Positions 35,379 through 46,329 of a stretch of DNA of 64,000 nucleotides are shown here, in pieces. The position numbers were made by a program, and so were the translations under genes. Within the stretch, counting starts at the first letter, position 1; each line of letters opens with the position of its first letter. The notes below the pieces were generated by a model, which was not told the DNA's origin, did not search any database, and worked only from the letters and a program-made list of their open reading frames with translations. The stretch comes from Archangium lipolyticum (GTDB lineage: Bacteria > Myxococcota > Myxococcia > Myxococcales > Myxococcaceae): NCBI RefSeq assembly GCF_024623785.1, contig NZ_JANKBZ010000041.1:35804-99803 (forward strand), written 5' to 3'.

Positions 35379-36248
35379 TTGACCACTCGTATCCACGAGA
35401 TTCTCAAGAAGTACCCTTCCGAGCTGCTCACTGAGTGGTTCACGTCCATGACGACCGGCGGGATGCGCCGCGACGCGCTGCTGAAGGAGGGCGAGCTGCG
35501 TGAGCAGTGCGCCGAGTTCCTCCGGCTGCTGACGCAGGCCACCGAGCACGGCAACGTCACCGACATCACCGGCAGCGGGTTCGCGTCCGTGCGGGACATG
35601 CTGGAGCGGCTGTCGCGCTCGCGCAGCCTGCAGGGCTTCTCCCCGTCCGAGACGGCCACCTTCATCTTCAGCTTCAAGCAGCCCCTGTTCGACCGGCTGC
35701 GCCGCGAGCTCGCCAGCCAGCCGGAGGCGGTGGCTGACGCGATGTGGGGTGCCACCCTCCTGCTGGACAAGATGGGCCTCTACACCACCGAGGTGCACCA
35801 GCGCACGCGCGAGGAGGTCATCGTCCGCCAGCAGCAGGAGATGCTGGAGCTGTCCACCCCCGTGGTGCAGATGTGGGACCGCATCGTCGCCCTGCCGCTC
35901 ATCGGCACGCTGGACAGCGGGCGCACCCAGACGGTCATGGAGACGCTGCTGCAGCGCATCGTGGAGACGGGCGCGGAGATCGCCATCATCGACATCACCG
36001 GCGTGCCCACCGTGGACACGCTCACCGCCCAGCACCTCATCAAGACGGTGACGGCCACCCGCCTCATGGGCGCCGAGTGCGTCATCAGCGGCATCCGGCC
36101 TCAAATCGCCCAGACCATCGTCCACCTGGGCGTGGACCTCGCGGGGGTGGTGACCAAGTCCAGCCTGGCCGGAGCCTTCAGCTGGGCCCTCAAGCGCCTC
36201 AATCAGAGCCTCGGCAGCCAGGGACAGCGCGCGCCGGGCAAGGTCTAG
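35379..36248 (+). CDS. rsbR: RsbR-type stressosome protein (STAS domain)
   Basis: TTG at 35379 sits six bases after AGGAGG, far better than an upstream ATG, and yields 289 residues. The N-terminal half is a helical, globin-like or RsbR-type sensory domain. The C-terminal STAS domain holds DITGVPTVDTLTA and ISGIRPQIAQT. These two threonines match the RsbT-phosphorylated sites of B. subtilis RsbRA (Thr171, Thr205). With RsbS it should build the cytosolic stressosome that holds RsbT. A short inverted repeat CGTGT/ACACG lies at 35346-35358 upstream of the ribosome site. It is the first of six closely packed genes. Confidence 0.92.
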   Translation: MTTRIHEILKKYPSELLTEWFTSMTTGGMRRDALLKEGELREQCAEFLRLLTQATEHGNVTDITGSGFASVRDMLERLSRSRSLQGFSPSETATFIFSFKQPLFDRLRRELASQPEAVADAMWGATLLLDKMGLYTTEVHQRTREEVIVRQQQEMLELSTPVVQMWDRIVALPLIGTLDSGRTQTVMETLLQRIVETGAEIAIIDITGVPTVDTLTAQHLIKTVTATRLMGAECVISGIRPQIAQTIVHLGVDLAGVVTKSSLAGAFSWALKRLNQSLGSQGQRAPGKV

Positions 36249-36256
36249 GGGGCCCC

Positions 36257-36658
36257 ATGGAGCGCATTCCCATCCTCCGCATGGGCAAGGTCCTGCTGGT
36301 CACCATCCAGGTGGACATGCATGACCAGCTCGCGGTGACCCTGCAGGATGACCTGACCGCGAGGATCGTCGAGACCGGCGCTCGCGGTGTCCTCATCGAC
36401 ATCTCCTCGTTGGAGGTGGTCGACTCCTTCATCGGCCGCATCCTGGGGAACATCGCCACCATGGCGCGCGTGCTGGACGCGCAGACGGTGGTGGTGGGCA
36501 TGCAGCCGGCCGTGGCCATCACCCTGGTGGAACTGGGCATGTCCCTGCCCGGAGTTCGCACCGCGCTCAACGTGGAGAAGGGCATGGCCCTGCTCCAGGC
36601 CTCCATCAAGGCCGACGAGGCCGAGCCAGAGGTCCTGGATGCAAGTCTTGAGGACTGA
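36257..36658 (+). CDS. rsbS: RsbS-type stressosome scaffold
   Basis: The 133-residue protein is a single STAS domain. VVDSFIGRILGN places Ser57 at the position of the phosphorylated Ser59 of B. subtilis RsbS. It begins eight bases after rsbR. In the family, RsbS and RsbR co-assemble and release RsbT when phosphorylated under stress. The C-terminus has an extra acidic tail (DEAEPEVLDASLED). Confidence 0.92.
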   Translation: MERIPILRMGKVLLVTIQVDMHDQLAVTLQDDLTARIVETGARGVLIDISSLEVVDSFIGRILGNIATMARVLDAQTVVVGMQPAVAITLVELGMSLPGVRTALNVEKGMALLQASIKADEAEPEVLDASLED

Positions 36659-36662
36659 GGTC

Positions 36663-37043
36663 ATGCCCATCCGCTCGTCTCAGGACCTGGTGGTGGTGCG
36701 CCAGGCGGTGCGCACGTGGTCGGCCGAGCTCAAGTTCAGCCTCGTGGAGCAGACGAAGATGGTGACCGCCGCCAGCGAGCTGGCGCGCAACACCCTGGAC
36801 TACGGCAAGGGAGGACAGGTGACCTTGCAGGTCCTCCAGGACGGGCTGCGCAAGGGGCTGCGCCTGTCCTTCGAGGACCAGGGGCCGGGCATTCCCGACA
36901 TCGAGCTGGCGCTGCGTGACGGGTACACCACGGGTGGTGGCATGGGGCTCGGGCTGGGGGGCGCCAAGCGGCTCGTGAACGAGTTCGACATCGTCTCCAA
37001 AGTAGGGGAGGGAACCCGGGTCACGGTGACGCGATGGAAGTGA
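36663..37043 (+). CDS. rsbT: RsbT-type switch kinase
   Basis: This 126-residue GHKL ATPase carries SELARNTLDYGKGG (N box), FEDQGPGIPD (G1) and GLGLGGAKRL (G2). These match RsbT, the kinase that phosphorylates RsbS and RsbR and then activates a downstream effector. It starts five bases after rsbS and overlaps the next gene by ten bases. In Bacillus the effector is the phosphatase RsbU, which is absent here. Confidence 0.92.
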   Translation: MPIRSSQDLVVVRQAVRTWSAELKFSLVEQTKMVTAASELARNTLDYGKGGQVTLQVLQDGLRKGLRLSFEDQGPGIPDIELALRDGYTTGGGMGLGLGGAKRLVNEFDIVSKVGEGTRVTVTRWK

Positions 37044-38041
37044 GCTCCACGGCGATTGCAGTCACGGAGAGCAGCCAGGCGGGCCATGCACGCCGGACGG
37101 CTTCCTCCCTGGCCGCCCGCCTGGGGTTCAACGAGGAGGCCCAGGGCAAGGTCGCGCTCGTGGTGAGCGAGGCGGCCAAGAACCTGGTCGCCCATGCGCG
37201 CGAGGGTTTCATCCTCCTGCGCCCGCTCCACGCCGGCCCCCACGTGGGCGTGGAGATGCTCGCGGTGGACAAGGGGCCGGGCATGGCGGACGTGGAGCGC
37301 TGCCTGCGCGACGGCTACTCCACCGCCGGTACCGGCGGCTCGGGGCTGGGCGCCATGCGGCGGATGGCCTCCCTCTTCGACATCCACTCCGTGCCCGGGG
37401 TGGGCACGGTGGTGCTGGCGCAGATGTGGTCCAGCAAGCCGCCTCCGTCCTCCGTGGACGTGGGCGTGGTGTGCGTGCCCAAGTCCGGCGAGGAGGTGTG
37501 CGGGGATTCCTGGGCGGTGGACACCAAGGGGGACCGCGTCTTCTTCCTCGTGGCCGATGGCCTGGGCCATGGGCCCGAGGCGGCGCGGGCCTCGCGCGCG
37601 GCGGTGGTGTCCTTCCTGGAGCAGGGCCCCAACGAGCTGGTGGAGCTGCTGCGGGGCATGCACCCGGAGCTGCACAGCACCCGGGGCGCGGCGGTGGCCC
37701 TCGCGGCGCTGGACGGGTCCCGGCTGCACTTCTCCGGGGTGGGCAACATCTCCGCGGCCGTGGTGTCGCCGGAGGGCATCCAGAGGATGGTCTCCATGAA
37801 TGGGACGCTGGGCCACCAGTCGCACCGCATGCAGCAGTTCAGCTACACGTGGGGTCCGGGGTCCACCCTGGTGATGTGCTCGGACGGGCTGGCCACCCAA
37901 TGGCGGTTGGACGGCTACCCCGGGCTGCTCGCCCGTCATCCCAGTCTGGCGGCCGGTGTGCTGTACCGGGACTTCGCCCGGGGCCGGGACGACGCGACCG
38001 TGCTGGTGGCGCGAGTGGCGGCCGGTGGGGGCTCGCCTTGA
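37034..38041 (+). CDS. RsbX-like phosphatase with N-terminal GHKL domain
   Basis: The 335-residue protein fuses two modules. Residues about 5-135 form a GHKL ATPase (SEAAKNLVAHA, DKGPGMAD, GGSGLGAMRRM). Residues about 145-330 form a SpoIIE/PP2C phosphatase (VCGDSWAVDT, FFLVADGLGHGPEAARAS, SDGLATQWRL, RDDATVLVAR). The small phosphatase resembles RsbX, which dephosphorylates RsbR and RsbS to reset the stressosome. The GHKL half is a second RsbT-like unit. Fusions of this sort are known in RsbRST modules outside Bacillus. It overlaps rsbT at its start and the kinase gene at its end (TTGA). Confidence 0.88.
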   Translation: MEVSSTAIAVTESSQAGHARRTASSLAARLGFNEEAQGKVALVVSEAAKNLVAHAREGFILLRPLHAGPHVGVEMLAVDKGPGMADVERCLRDGYSTAGTGGSGLGAMRRMASLFDIHSVPGVGTVVLAQMWSSKPPPSSVDVGVVCVPKSGEEVCGDSWAVDTKGDRVFFLVADGLGHGPEAARASRAAVVSFLEQGPNELVELLRGMHPELHSTRGAAVALAALDGSRLHFSGVGNISAAVVSPEGIQRMVSMNGTLGHQSHRMQQFSYTWGPGSTLVMCSDGLATQWRLDGYPGLLARHPSLAAGVLYRDFARGRDDATVLVARVAAGGGSP

Positions 38042-39825
38042 GCTCCTCTCTCTTCCAGGCCGAGCTGCGCACCGGACAGGACGTGGTGAACACCCGGCAG
38101 CGTGGGCGCCACATCGCCCAGGCCCTGGGCTTCGACGGGCAGGATCAGGTGCGCATCGCCACCGCCATCTCCGAGGTGGCACGGCTCGCCGCTTCCAGCT
38201 CCAACGGCCACATCGAGTTCCTCCTGGAGGATTCGCCCGTGCCTTCCCTGCTCGTGCGGGTGAAGGCATCGGCGTCCAACGATGGGCTCGTCGCGGGCAG
38301 TACGCCGGACACGCTCCGGCCGGGCCCCGCGCTCGCTCCCGCGCAGCGGTTGATGGACCGGGTTGCGCTGCGGCCGGACGGCGAGGGCTGGCTCCTGCTG
38401 GAGATGGCCCAGCGTCTGCCGCGTGCCATCTCTCCGGCCACCCAGGTGGTGCAGGAGCTGCGCGGCGAGCTGGAGCGGCAGCGGCGGGCCAGCGCCGCGG
38501 ACGAGCTGCAGCGGCAGAACGAGGAGCTGCTGCGCACGCTCGAGGAGCTGCAGGCGCGCAAGGCCGAGGTGGAGCGGCTCAACCGAGAGCTGGAGGAGAC
38601 CAACCGCGGCGTGGTGGCCCTCTACGCCGAGCTGGAGGAGAAGGCCGAGGCGCTGCGCCGGGCCTCGGACATGAAGACGCGCTTCATCTCCAACGTGAGC
38701 CACGAGCTACGCACCCCCATCAGCTCCGTGCTCAACCTGTCGCGGTTGATGTTGGACCGCATCGACGGGCCGCTCAACACCGAGCAGGAGAAGCAGGTCC
38801 TCTTCATCCGCAAGTCCGGCGAGGCGTTGCAGGAGCTCATCGACGACCTGCTGGACCTGGCGAAGATCGAGTCCGGCCGGGTGGAGGTGCTGCCCACGCA
38901 CTTCTCCGTGACGGAGCTGTTCGGCGCGCTGCGCGGGATGCTCCGGCCGCTGCGCGTGCACGAGGGCGTCTCGCTCGTCTTCGAGGAGCCGCAGGGCCTG
39001 CCGGAGCTGCACACCGACGAGCGCAAGCTGTCGCAGATATTGCGCAACCTCGTCTCCAACGCGCTCAAGTTCACCCAGCGGGGCGAGGTTCGGGTCTCCG
39101 TGGCGTCCGGCCCCAACGACACGGTGGTGTTCTCCGTGCGGGACACGGGCGTCGGCATCGCTCCGGAGGACCAGGAGCGCATCTTCGAGGAGTTCGTACA
39201 GGTGGAAGGCCCCCACCAGCAGGGAGTCAAGGGCACCGGCCTGGGCTTGCCGCTGTCACGGCGGCTGGCGGAGCTGCTGGGCGGTGCACTCACGGTGGAC
39301 AGCCAACCGGGCCAGGGCAGCACCTTCCACGCGGCGGTGTCTCGCGACTACACCCAGCGGCAGAAGGGGCAGGGGGAAGAGGACGGCTCCTCCCAGACGT
39401 TGGAGCGTGACTCCACGCATGCCCGTACGGTTCTCATCATCGACGACGACGAGGTCGCCCGCTACCTGCTCCAGCGCCTGCTGGGGGAGGCCTCGCTCCA
39501 GTTCCACGAGGCCGCGACGGGCCCCGAGGGGCTGCGTCTGGCCGGTGAGGTGCGGCCCGCCGCCATCCTGCTGGACATGTCGCTCCCCGGGATGGATGGC
39601 TTCGAAGTGCTGGAGGCGCTCCGGCGCGAGCCCTCCACCCGGCAGATTCCCGTCATCATCCATACCAGCCGCTCGTTGACCGAGCAGGAGCGCGGGCGTC
39701 TCCTTCCCCATGTCGTGGGCATCCTCTCCAAGAGCGGGCTCACCCGGGAAATGGCGCTCGAGCTCATCCAACGGGCGCTGTCCAGCTCGGGACACCGACC
39801 CGGAGGCTCTTCCCCCCCTACCTGA
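38038..39825 (+). CDS. Hybrid histidine kinase with degenerate RsbT-like N-terminus
   Basis: A TTG start at 38038 overlaps the preceding TGA, giving 595 residues. Residues 1-130 resemble a GHKL anti-sigma-type fold (QDQVRIATAISEVARLAASSS) but lack the glycine boxes. A coiled coil follows (about 140-210). Then come HisKA with VSHELRTP, a HATPase domain (LVSNALKFTQ, DTGVGIAPED, GTGLGLPLSRRL) and a C-terminal receiver (LIIDDDEVARYLL, ILLDMSLPGMDGF). No membrane helix is present, so it is cytosolic. Position in the rsb operon suggests it receives the stressosome signal through its N-terminal domain. Confidence 0.88.
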   Translation: MSSSLFQAELRTGQDVVNTRQRGRHIAQALGFDGQDQVRIATAISEVARLAASSSNGHIEFLLEDSPVPSLLVRVKASASNDGLVAGSTPDTLRPGPALAPAQRLMDRVALRPDGEGWLLLEMAQRLPRAISPATQVVQELRGELERQRRASAADELQRQNEELLRTLEELQARKAEVERLNRELEETNRGVVALYAELEEKAEALRRASDMKTRFISNVSHELRTPISSVLNLSRLMLDRIDGPLNTEQEKQVLFIRKSGEALQELIDDLLDLAKIESGRVEVLPTHFSVTELFGALRGMLRPLRVHEGVSLVFEEPQGLPELHTDERKLSQILRNLVSNALKFTQRGEVRVSVASGPNDTVVFSVRDTGVGIAPEDQERIFEEFVQVEGPHQQGVKGTGLGLPLSRRLAELLGGALTVDSQPGQGSTFHAAVSRDYTQRQKGQGEEDGSSQTLERDSTHARTVLIIDDDEVARYLLQRLLGEASLQFHEAATGPEGLRLAGEVRPAAILLDMSLPGMDGFEVLEALRREPSTRQIPVIIHTSRSLTEQERGRLLPHVVGILSKSGLTREMALELIQRALSSSGHRPGGSSPPT

Positions 39826-39849
39826 CCGAGCCCTTGAGGAGACCGCCGC

Positions 39850-41760
39850 GTGTCTCATAGGGAACCCATCCTCCTCAACATCAACGACAACGACGCCAAC
39901 CGGTATGCGGTCACGCGCATGCTGCGGGCCGCGGGCTTCCAGGTGTTGGAGGGAGGCACCGGCGCCGAGGCGCTGCGGCTGTCGCTCGAGTCTCGGCCGG
40001 ACCTGGTCATCCTCGACGTGAAGCTGCCGGACCTCAACGGCATCGAGGTGTGCCGGCGGCTGAAGGCGGACCCGCGCACGTCGGGCATGGCCGTGCTGCA
40101 CCTGTCGGCCAACTACGTCCGCACCGAGAACAAGGTGGAGGGGCTGGAGAGTGGCGCGGACGGCTACCTGACGCAGCCGGTGGACTCGGCGGAGCTGCTG
40201 GCCACGGTGCGCTCGCTGCTGCGCATGCGCCGGGCGGAGGAGGAGGCGCGCGCCGCGGCGCTGCAGTGGAAGACGACCTTCGACTCGCTGGGGGACGGGG
40301 TGTGCCTGCTGGACCCCGGGGGGCGGGTGATGCGCGCCAACCGGGCCTTCGTGTCACTGCTGGGGTTGTCCGAGGGCCAGGTGTTGGGGCGTCCCTTCGA
40401 CGAGCTGATGCGGGCCGCGGCGGGGACCGAGGCCGAGCTGCCCCCGAGCTGTGGAGGGCTGCTGACGTGCCGCGAGGAGACGGAGGCGTGTCTGGGGACG
40501 CGCTGGTACCGCGTGGCGGCCAACCCGGTGGAGGGCGCGGAGGGCACGGTGGTGGGGGCGGTGCGCGTCCTCACGGACATCACCCCCCGCCGCGAGCTGG
40601 AGGACGCGCTGCGGCAGCGGGCGGCGGACCTGGCGGAGGCGGACCGGCGCAAGGACGAGTTCCTGGCGATGCTGGCGCACGAGCTGCGCAACCCGCTGGC
40701 GGCCATCGTCAACGCGCTGCACCTGGCGGAGGCCACGCAGCCGGACGGCGCGGAGTCCAAGGCGATGCGGGTGATGGTGCGGCAGAGCCAGCACATGGCG
40801 CGCATGGTGGACGACCTGTTGGACGTGTCGCGCTTCAACCGGGGCCACATCGAGCTGCGGCGGGCACCGGTGGATCTGCGGCAGGTGGTGCAGCACGGCG
40901 TGGAGGCGCGCCGGAGGGCCCTCGAGGAGAAGAACCTGCGGCTGGAGGTGGCACTGCCCGCTGTCTCGGAGAACCTGTGGCTGAACGGGGACGCCACGCG
41001 GCTGGAGCAGGTGGTCTCCAACCTGCTGGACAACGCGAGGAAGTACACCGAGCCCGGAGGCCACGTCTTCGTCGGGGTGGCGGTGGAGCGGGGCGCCCGG
41101 GGGCGGGAAGCGGTGCTGCGCGTGCGTGACACGGGCATCGGCATGAGCCCGGAGTTGATGTCGCGCGTCTTCGAGCTCTTCGTCCAGGCGCAGCAGCAGC
41201 TGGACCGGTCCCGGGGTGGACTGGGCATCGGGCTGACGCTGGTGCGGCGGCTGGTGCAGCTGCACGGCGGCGAGGTGTCGGTGCACAGCGAGGGAGAGGG
41301 CAGGGGCAGCGAGTTCGTGGTGCGCCTGCCGCTGGAGGCGGAGCAGGCGGTGGCCGCGCCCGCGCCCGAGGTGAGGACGGCGAGCTCCGAGGAGCCCTCG
41401 CCCCGGCGGGTGCTGCTGGTGGAGGACAACGAGGACACGCGCGAGGTGCTCCGCGAGCTGCTGGAGATGTGGGGGCACGAGGTGCAGGTGGCGGAGGACG
41501 GCTTCAAGGGCGTGCAGCTCTTCCCCTCCCTGCGGCCGCACGTGGCGCTGGTGGACCTGGGGCTGCCGGGGATGGACGGCTTCCAGGTGGCGCGGAGGAT
41601 CCGCGAGAGCGAGGGCGGAGGCGACGTCTTCCTGGTGGCGCTGACGGGCTACAGCGGCGAGCACCGGACACAGGCGGTGGAGGCGGGCTTCAACCTGCAC
41701 ATGGTGAAGCCGGTGAAGCCGGACGAGCTGGAGCAGTTGCTGGAGCGGCTGCCCGGGTAG
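39850..41760 (+). CDS. Receiver-PAS-histidine kinase-receiver hybrid protein
   Basis: GTG at 39850 follows GAGGAGA and gives 636 residues. The order is: receiver 1 (about 5-125, ILDVKLPDLNGIEV), PAS (about 140-255, DSLGDGVCLLDPGGRVMRAN), HisKA with LAHELRNPLAA, HATPase (VVSNLLDNARKYTE, DTGIGMSPEL, GLGIGLTLVRRL) and receiver 2 (LLVEDNEDTREVL, LVDLGLPGMDGF). It is cytosolic. Receiver 1 may take phosphate from the preceding hybrid kinase, giving a phosphorelay. It is the last gene of the stressosome operon, 25 bases after its neighbour. No DNA-binding output is encoded here. Confidence 0.9.
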   Translation: MSHREPILLNINDNDANRYAVTRMLRAAGFQVLEGGTGAEALRLSLESRPDLVILDVKLPDLNGIEVCRRLKADPRTSGMAVLHLSANYVRTENKVEGLESGADGYLTQPVDSAELLATVRSLLRMRRAEEEARAAALQWKTTFDSLGDGVCLLDPGGRVMRANRAFVSLLGLSEGQVLGRPFDELMRAAAGTEAELPPSCGGLLTCREETEACLGTRWYRVAANPVEGAEGTVVGAVRVLTDITPRRELEDALRQRAADLAEADRRKDEFLAMLAHELRNPLAAIVNALHLAEATQPDGAESKAMRVMVRQSQHMARMVDDLLDVSRFNRGHIELRRAPVDLRQVVQHGVEARRRALEEKNLRLEVALPAVSENLWLNGDATRLEQVVSNLLDNARKYTEPGGHVFVGVAVERGARGREAVLRVRDTGIGMSPELMSRVFELFVQAQQQLDRSRGGLGIGLTLVRRLVQLHGGEVSVHSEGEGRGSEFVVRLPLEAEQAVAAPAPEVRTASSEEPSPRRVLLVEDNEDTREVLRELLEMWGHEVQVAEDGFKGVQLFPSLRPHVALVDLGLPGMDGFQVARRIRESEGGGDVFLVALTGYSGEHRTQAVEAGFNLHMVKPVKPDELEQLLERLPG

Positions 41761-41808
41761 GCCCATCGGTCATCCCCATGGACCCCCAACCTGCGCTATG
41801 TGGGGGGC

Positions 41809-42204
41809 ATGGCGATTGAGACAGAGACGGGGGCAGCACTCCCCTTCGACCGCTTCTGGGACTGGATCCTGGACCACACCAACTGCATCCTCAGCATCGG
41901 CACCGAGGACTCCTGGCTCTACGACGCCGAGGCGCTCCACTGGGTGCTCTTCTCGGAGGAGAACGGCACGCCCGTGGTGCAGCTCATCCTGGGCAAGAGG
42001 CTGGTGGGGGAGATGGTGCTCGACACCACCGACCTGCTCCAGGTGCAGGTGACGCCGGATCCGGACAACGTGGAGCGCGGTTACTTCCTCTTCAAGGTGA
42101 TGGGGGGCCTCAAGTCGGCGCCCCGCGTGCGCTACACCTTCCAGCTCGCCCACGGGCTGGAGAACCTGCCCACCACCACCCACGTGGCGGGGCTCAAGCA
42201 CTGA
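41809..42204 (+). CDS. Small cytosolic protein of unknown function
   Basis: The ATG at 41809 follows a G-rich ribosome site and gives 131 residues without signal or membrane segments. It is tryptophan- and acid-rich near the start (FDRFWDWILDHTNCILSIG, LYDAEALHWVLF) with beta strands to the end. I recognise no family. It converges on the fumarase gene with 18 bases between stops. Confidence 0.6.
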   Translation: MAIETETGAALPFDRFWDWILDHTNCILSIGTEDSWLYDAEALHWVLFSEENGTPVVQLILGKRLVGEMVLDTTDLLQVQVTPDPDNVERGYFLFKVMGGLKSAPRVRYTFQLAHGLENLPTTTHVAGLKH

Positions 42205-42222
42205 GCCCCACCCCCGGGGCGC

Positions 42223-43854
<1,632 letters not shown>

Positions 43855-44082
43855 CGTGGCCTTCTCCAACGTTTTTCTGGACCTGGAGCGGGGAGCCTGT
43901 CCCCATTCGACCCCGGTTGTCAGCCGTGAGCCGCCCGGCCGGAGAAACTTACCGGAAACACGCCGACAACCTGCCCTCATGCGACCGGCGAGCCGTTGTC
44001 GGGGGCTCCGTCCGGATGCCGGGGGAGCGGCCGGGGGCGGTGCGCTGGACAGCGCCTCCAGGGGTGCCATCCTCTGTCCGCC

Positions 44083-44427
44083 ATGACCTCTCCTGTCGTT
44101 CCGTCCACGGCCATCTACCTCGACGCCGAGGACACACTGGTGCCGGGAACCCTCGACAAGCGCGTCTCCCACGAGCGGATGGTGCTCCGGGTGCGTGAGC
44201 TCGCGCAGCGGGGGGCGGGCCTGTACCTGTGGAGCCATCACGGCGCCGAGCATGCCCGGAAGGTGGCGGCGGAGCTGGGGCTGGAGGACTGCTTCCGGGC
44301 CTTCCTGCCCAAGCCCCAGGTGCTCATCGACAGCCAGGGTCTCGAGGACTGGGGGGTCTCGGAGATCCACCCGGCCGCCTGTGGTTCCATGCGCTTGGAA
44401 GACATCCTGCGCACCCGGCGGGGCTGA
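44083..44427 (+). CDS. Small HAD-like protein
   Basis: The 114-residue product has [12 protein letters not shown] at residues 12-23, a variant of the HAD motif I (DxDGT), with Asp14 kept and Glu16 in place of the second aspartate. [21 protein letters not shown] resembles the second motif region and is followed by [10 protein letters not shown] with a possible motif III lysine. The length is short, so it may be a minimal or inactive HAD fold. There is no signal peptide. It lies between the divergent fumarase gene and the C69 peptidase gene. Confidence 0.55.
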   Translation: MTSPVVPSTAIYLDAEDTLVPGTLDKRVSHERMVLRVRELAQRGAGLYLWSHHGAEHARKVAAELGLEDCFRAFLPKPQVLIDSQGLEDWGVSEIHPAACGSMRLEDILRTRRG

Positions 44428-44504
44428 GCTCCCCTGCCTGGTGGGCGTAGGACACACGCACGGGAAGGGTGCATCCGCGAGGACCCTTGGTAGCATCCGC
44501 CGCC

Positions 44505-46184
44505 ATGATCCGACCCCTGTCGAAGTTCCTCCCGGCCCTGGCCGTTTCGGCGGGCCTGGCCGCCCCCGCCGCGCTCGCCTGCACCAGCATGCTGGTCACC
44601 AAGGGCGCGTCGTCGGACGGCTCCACGCTCATCACCTACTCGGCCGACTCGCACGAGCTGTACGGTGAGCTGTACTTCACCCCGGCGCGCCGCCATGCCG
44701 CCGGCTCCATGCGCGACATCATCGAGTGGGACACGGGCAAGTTCCTGGGCCGCATCAAGGAGGCCCCCGTCACCTACTCGGTGGTGGGCAACATGAACGA
44801 GCACCAGCTCTCCATCAGCGAGTCCACCTTCACCGGCCGCAAGGAGCTGGAGGCCCCCAACGGCATCGTCGACTACGGCTCGCTCATCTACATCGCCCTG
44901 GAGCGCGCGAAAACAGCCCGCGAGGCCATCAAGGTCATGACCGACCTGGTCGCCGAGTACGGCTATGCCTCCACCGGTGAGTCCTTCTCCATCGCCGACC
45001 CCAAGGAGGCGTGGATCCTCGAGATGATCGGCAAGGGGGCGGGGCAGAAGGGCGCGGTGTGGGTGGCCCGCCGGCTGCCGGACGGGTACATCTCCGCGCA
45101 CGCCAACCAGGCGCGCATCCGCCAGTTCCCGCTGAAGGATCCGGACACCCTCTACTCGCCGGACGTCATCTCCTTCGCGCGCGAGAAGGGCTGGTTCACC
45201 GGCGCGGACAAGGACTTCAGCTTCGCGGACACCTACCACCCGCTCGACTTCGAGTCCGCGCGCGCGTGCGAGGCGCGGGTGTGGAGCATCTTCCGCCGCG
45301 CGGCGCCGTCACTCGGGATGGGCGTGGAGTACGTGGACGGCTCGTCCCTGGACAAGCGCATGCCGCTCTGGGTGAAGCCGGACCGCAAGCTGGCCGTGCA
45401 GGACGTGATGACGCTGATGCGCGACCACTACGAGGGCACCCCGCTGGACATGACGAAGGACGTGGGCGCGGGGCCCTATGCCGTGCCCTACCGCTGGCGC
45501 CCGATGTCGTTTGAGGTGGACGGCAAGAAGTACCTCCACGAGCGCGCCATCTCCACGCAGCAGACGGGCTTCTCCTTCGTGGCGCAGATGCGCTCGTGGA
45601 TGCCGGACCCCATCGGCGGCCTGCTCTGGTTCGGCGTGGATGACACCTTCACCACCGTGTACACGCCCATGTACGCGGGCATCCGCCGCACCCCGAAGAA
45701 CTTCGCCACGGGCGTGGCCAACCGCGGCCAGTTCTCCTGGGACTCGTCCTTCTGGGTGTTCAACTGGGTGTCCAACCAGGCCTACGCGCGCTGGAGCGAC
45801 ATGATCGTCGACGTCCAGAAGGCCCAGGGCGAGCTGGAGGGCCAGTTCCTCGCGGACCAGGCCGACATCGAGAAGAACGCGCTGGAGCTGTACAAGAGCA
45901 CGCCCGAGCAGGCGCGCACCTACCTCACCGAGTACTCGACGCAGCAGGGCGACAAGGTTCATGCCCGCTGGCGCCAGCTGGGTGAGCAGCTGCTCGTGAA
46001 GTACATCGACGGCAACGTCCGGGAGGAGACGGGCAAGGTGGCCCATCCCAAGTACCCGGAGTCGTGGTACCGGCACATCGTCCGGGACACGGGCACGCGC
46101 CTGATGATCCCCGCCGAGAAGAAGCCCGAGCCCAAGCCGGAGCAGAAGCCCGCGCAGAAGCCCACGGTCGCCCCGGCACCGTGA
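44505..46184 (+). CDS. C69-family dipeptidase-like Ntn hydrolase
   Basis: The 559-residue protein is exported: the signal peptide ends PAALA and Cys26 begins the mature [11 protein letters not shown]. This matches the N-terminal nucleophile of family C69 (PepD-like) peptidases, exposed on processing. [13 protein letters not shown] and WNMNEHQ-like residues ([15 protein letters not shown]), then [19 protein letters not shown], are family landmarks. The C-terminus ends in a Lys/Pro-rich tail ([14 protein letters not shown]). It probably degrades dipeptides or peptides in the periplasm or outside. The in-frame TTG upstream was not used. Confidence 0.88.
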   Translation: MIRPLSKFLPALAVSAGLAAPAALACTSMLVTKGASSDGSTLITYSADSHELYGELYFTPARRHAAGSMRDIIEWDTGKFLGRIKEAPVTYSVVGNMNEHQLSISESTFTGRKELEAPNGIVDYGSLIYIALERAKTAREAIKVMTDLVAEYGYASTGESFSIADPKEAWILEMIGKGAGQKGAVWVARRLPDGYISAHANQARIRQFPLKDPDTLYSPDVISFAREKGWFTGADKDFSFADTYHPLDFESARACEARVWSIFRRAAPSLGMGVEYVDGSSLDKRMPLWVKPDRKLAVQDVMTLMRDHYEGTPLDMTKDVGAGPYAVPYRWRPMSFEVDGKKYLHERAISTQQTGFSFVAQMRSWMPDPIGGLLWFGVDDTFTTVYTPMYAGIRRTPKNFATGVANRGQFSWDSSFWVFNWVSNQAYARWSDMIVDVQKAQGELEGQFLADQADIEKNALELYKSTPEQARTYLTEYSTQQGDKVHARWRQLGEQLLVKYIDGNVREETGKVAHPKYPESWYRHIVRDTGTRLMIPAEKKPEPKPEQKPAQKPTVAPAP

Positions 46185-46197
46185 GGAGGTGAGCCTT

Positions 46198-46225
46198 CCG
46201 GGCGCGGTGCTGCTTCCGCGCCCGG
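46198..46225 (+). terminator. GC hairpin after the C69 peptidase gene
   Basis: CCGGGCGCGG and CCGCGCCCGG form a perfect 10-bp stem with an 8-base loop, 14 bases after the stop. No T-run follows, so it may act by stalling or by stabilising the transcript end. Confidence 0.55.
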
Positions 46226-46329
46226 GGAGCGGGGGGCCGGGGAGGCGTTATCTCCTTGGCCCGGCGTCATCGTGGATCGAGACTGGCCGCGGGATGCGCA
46301 TCTTTGCCTCGACACCTTCGGGGTCCGCC

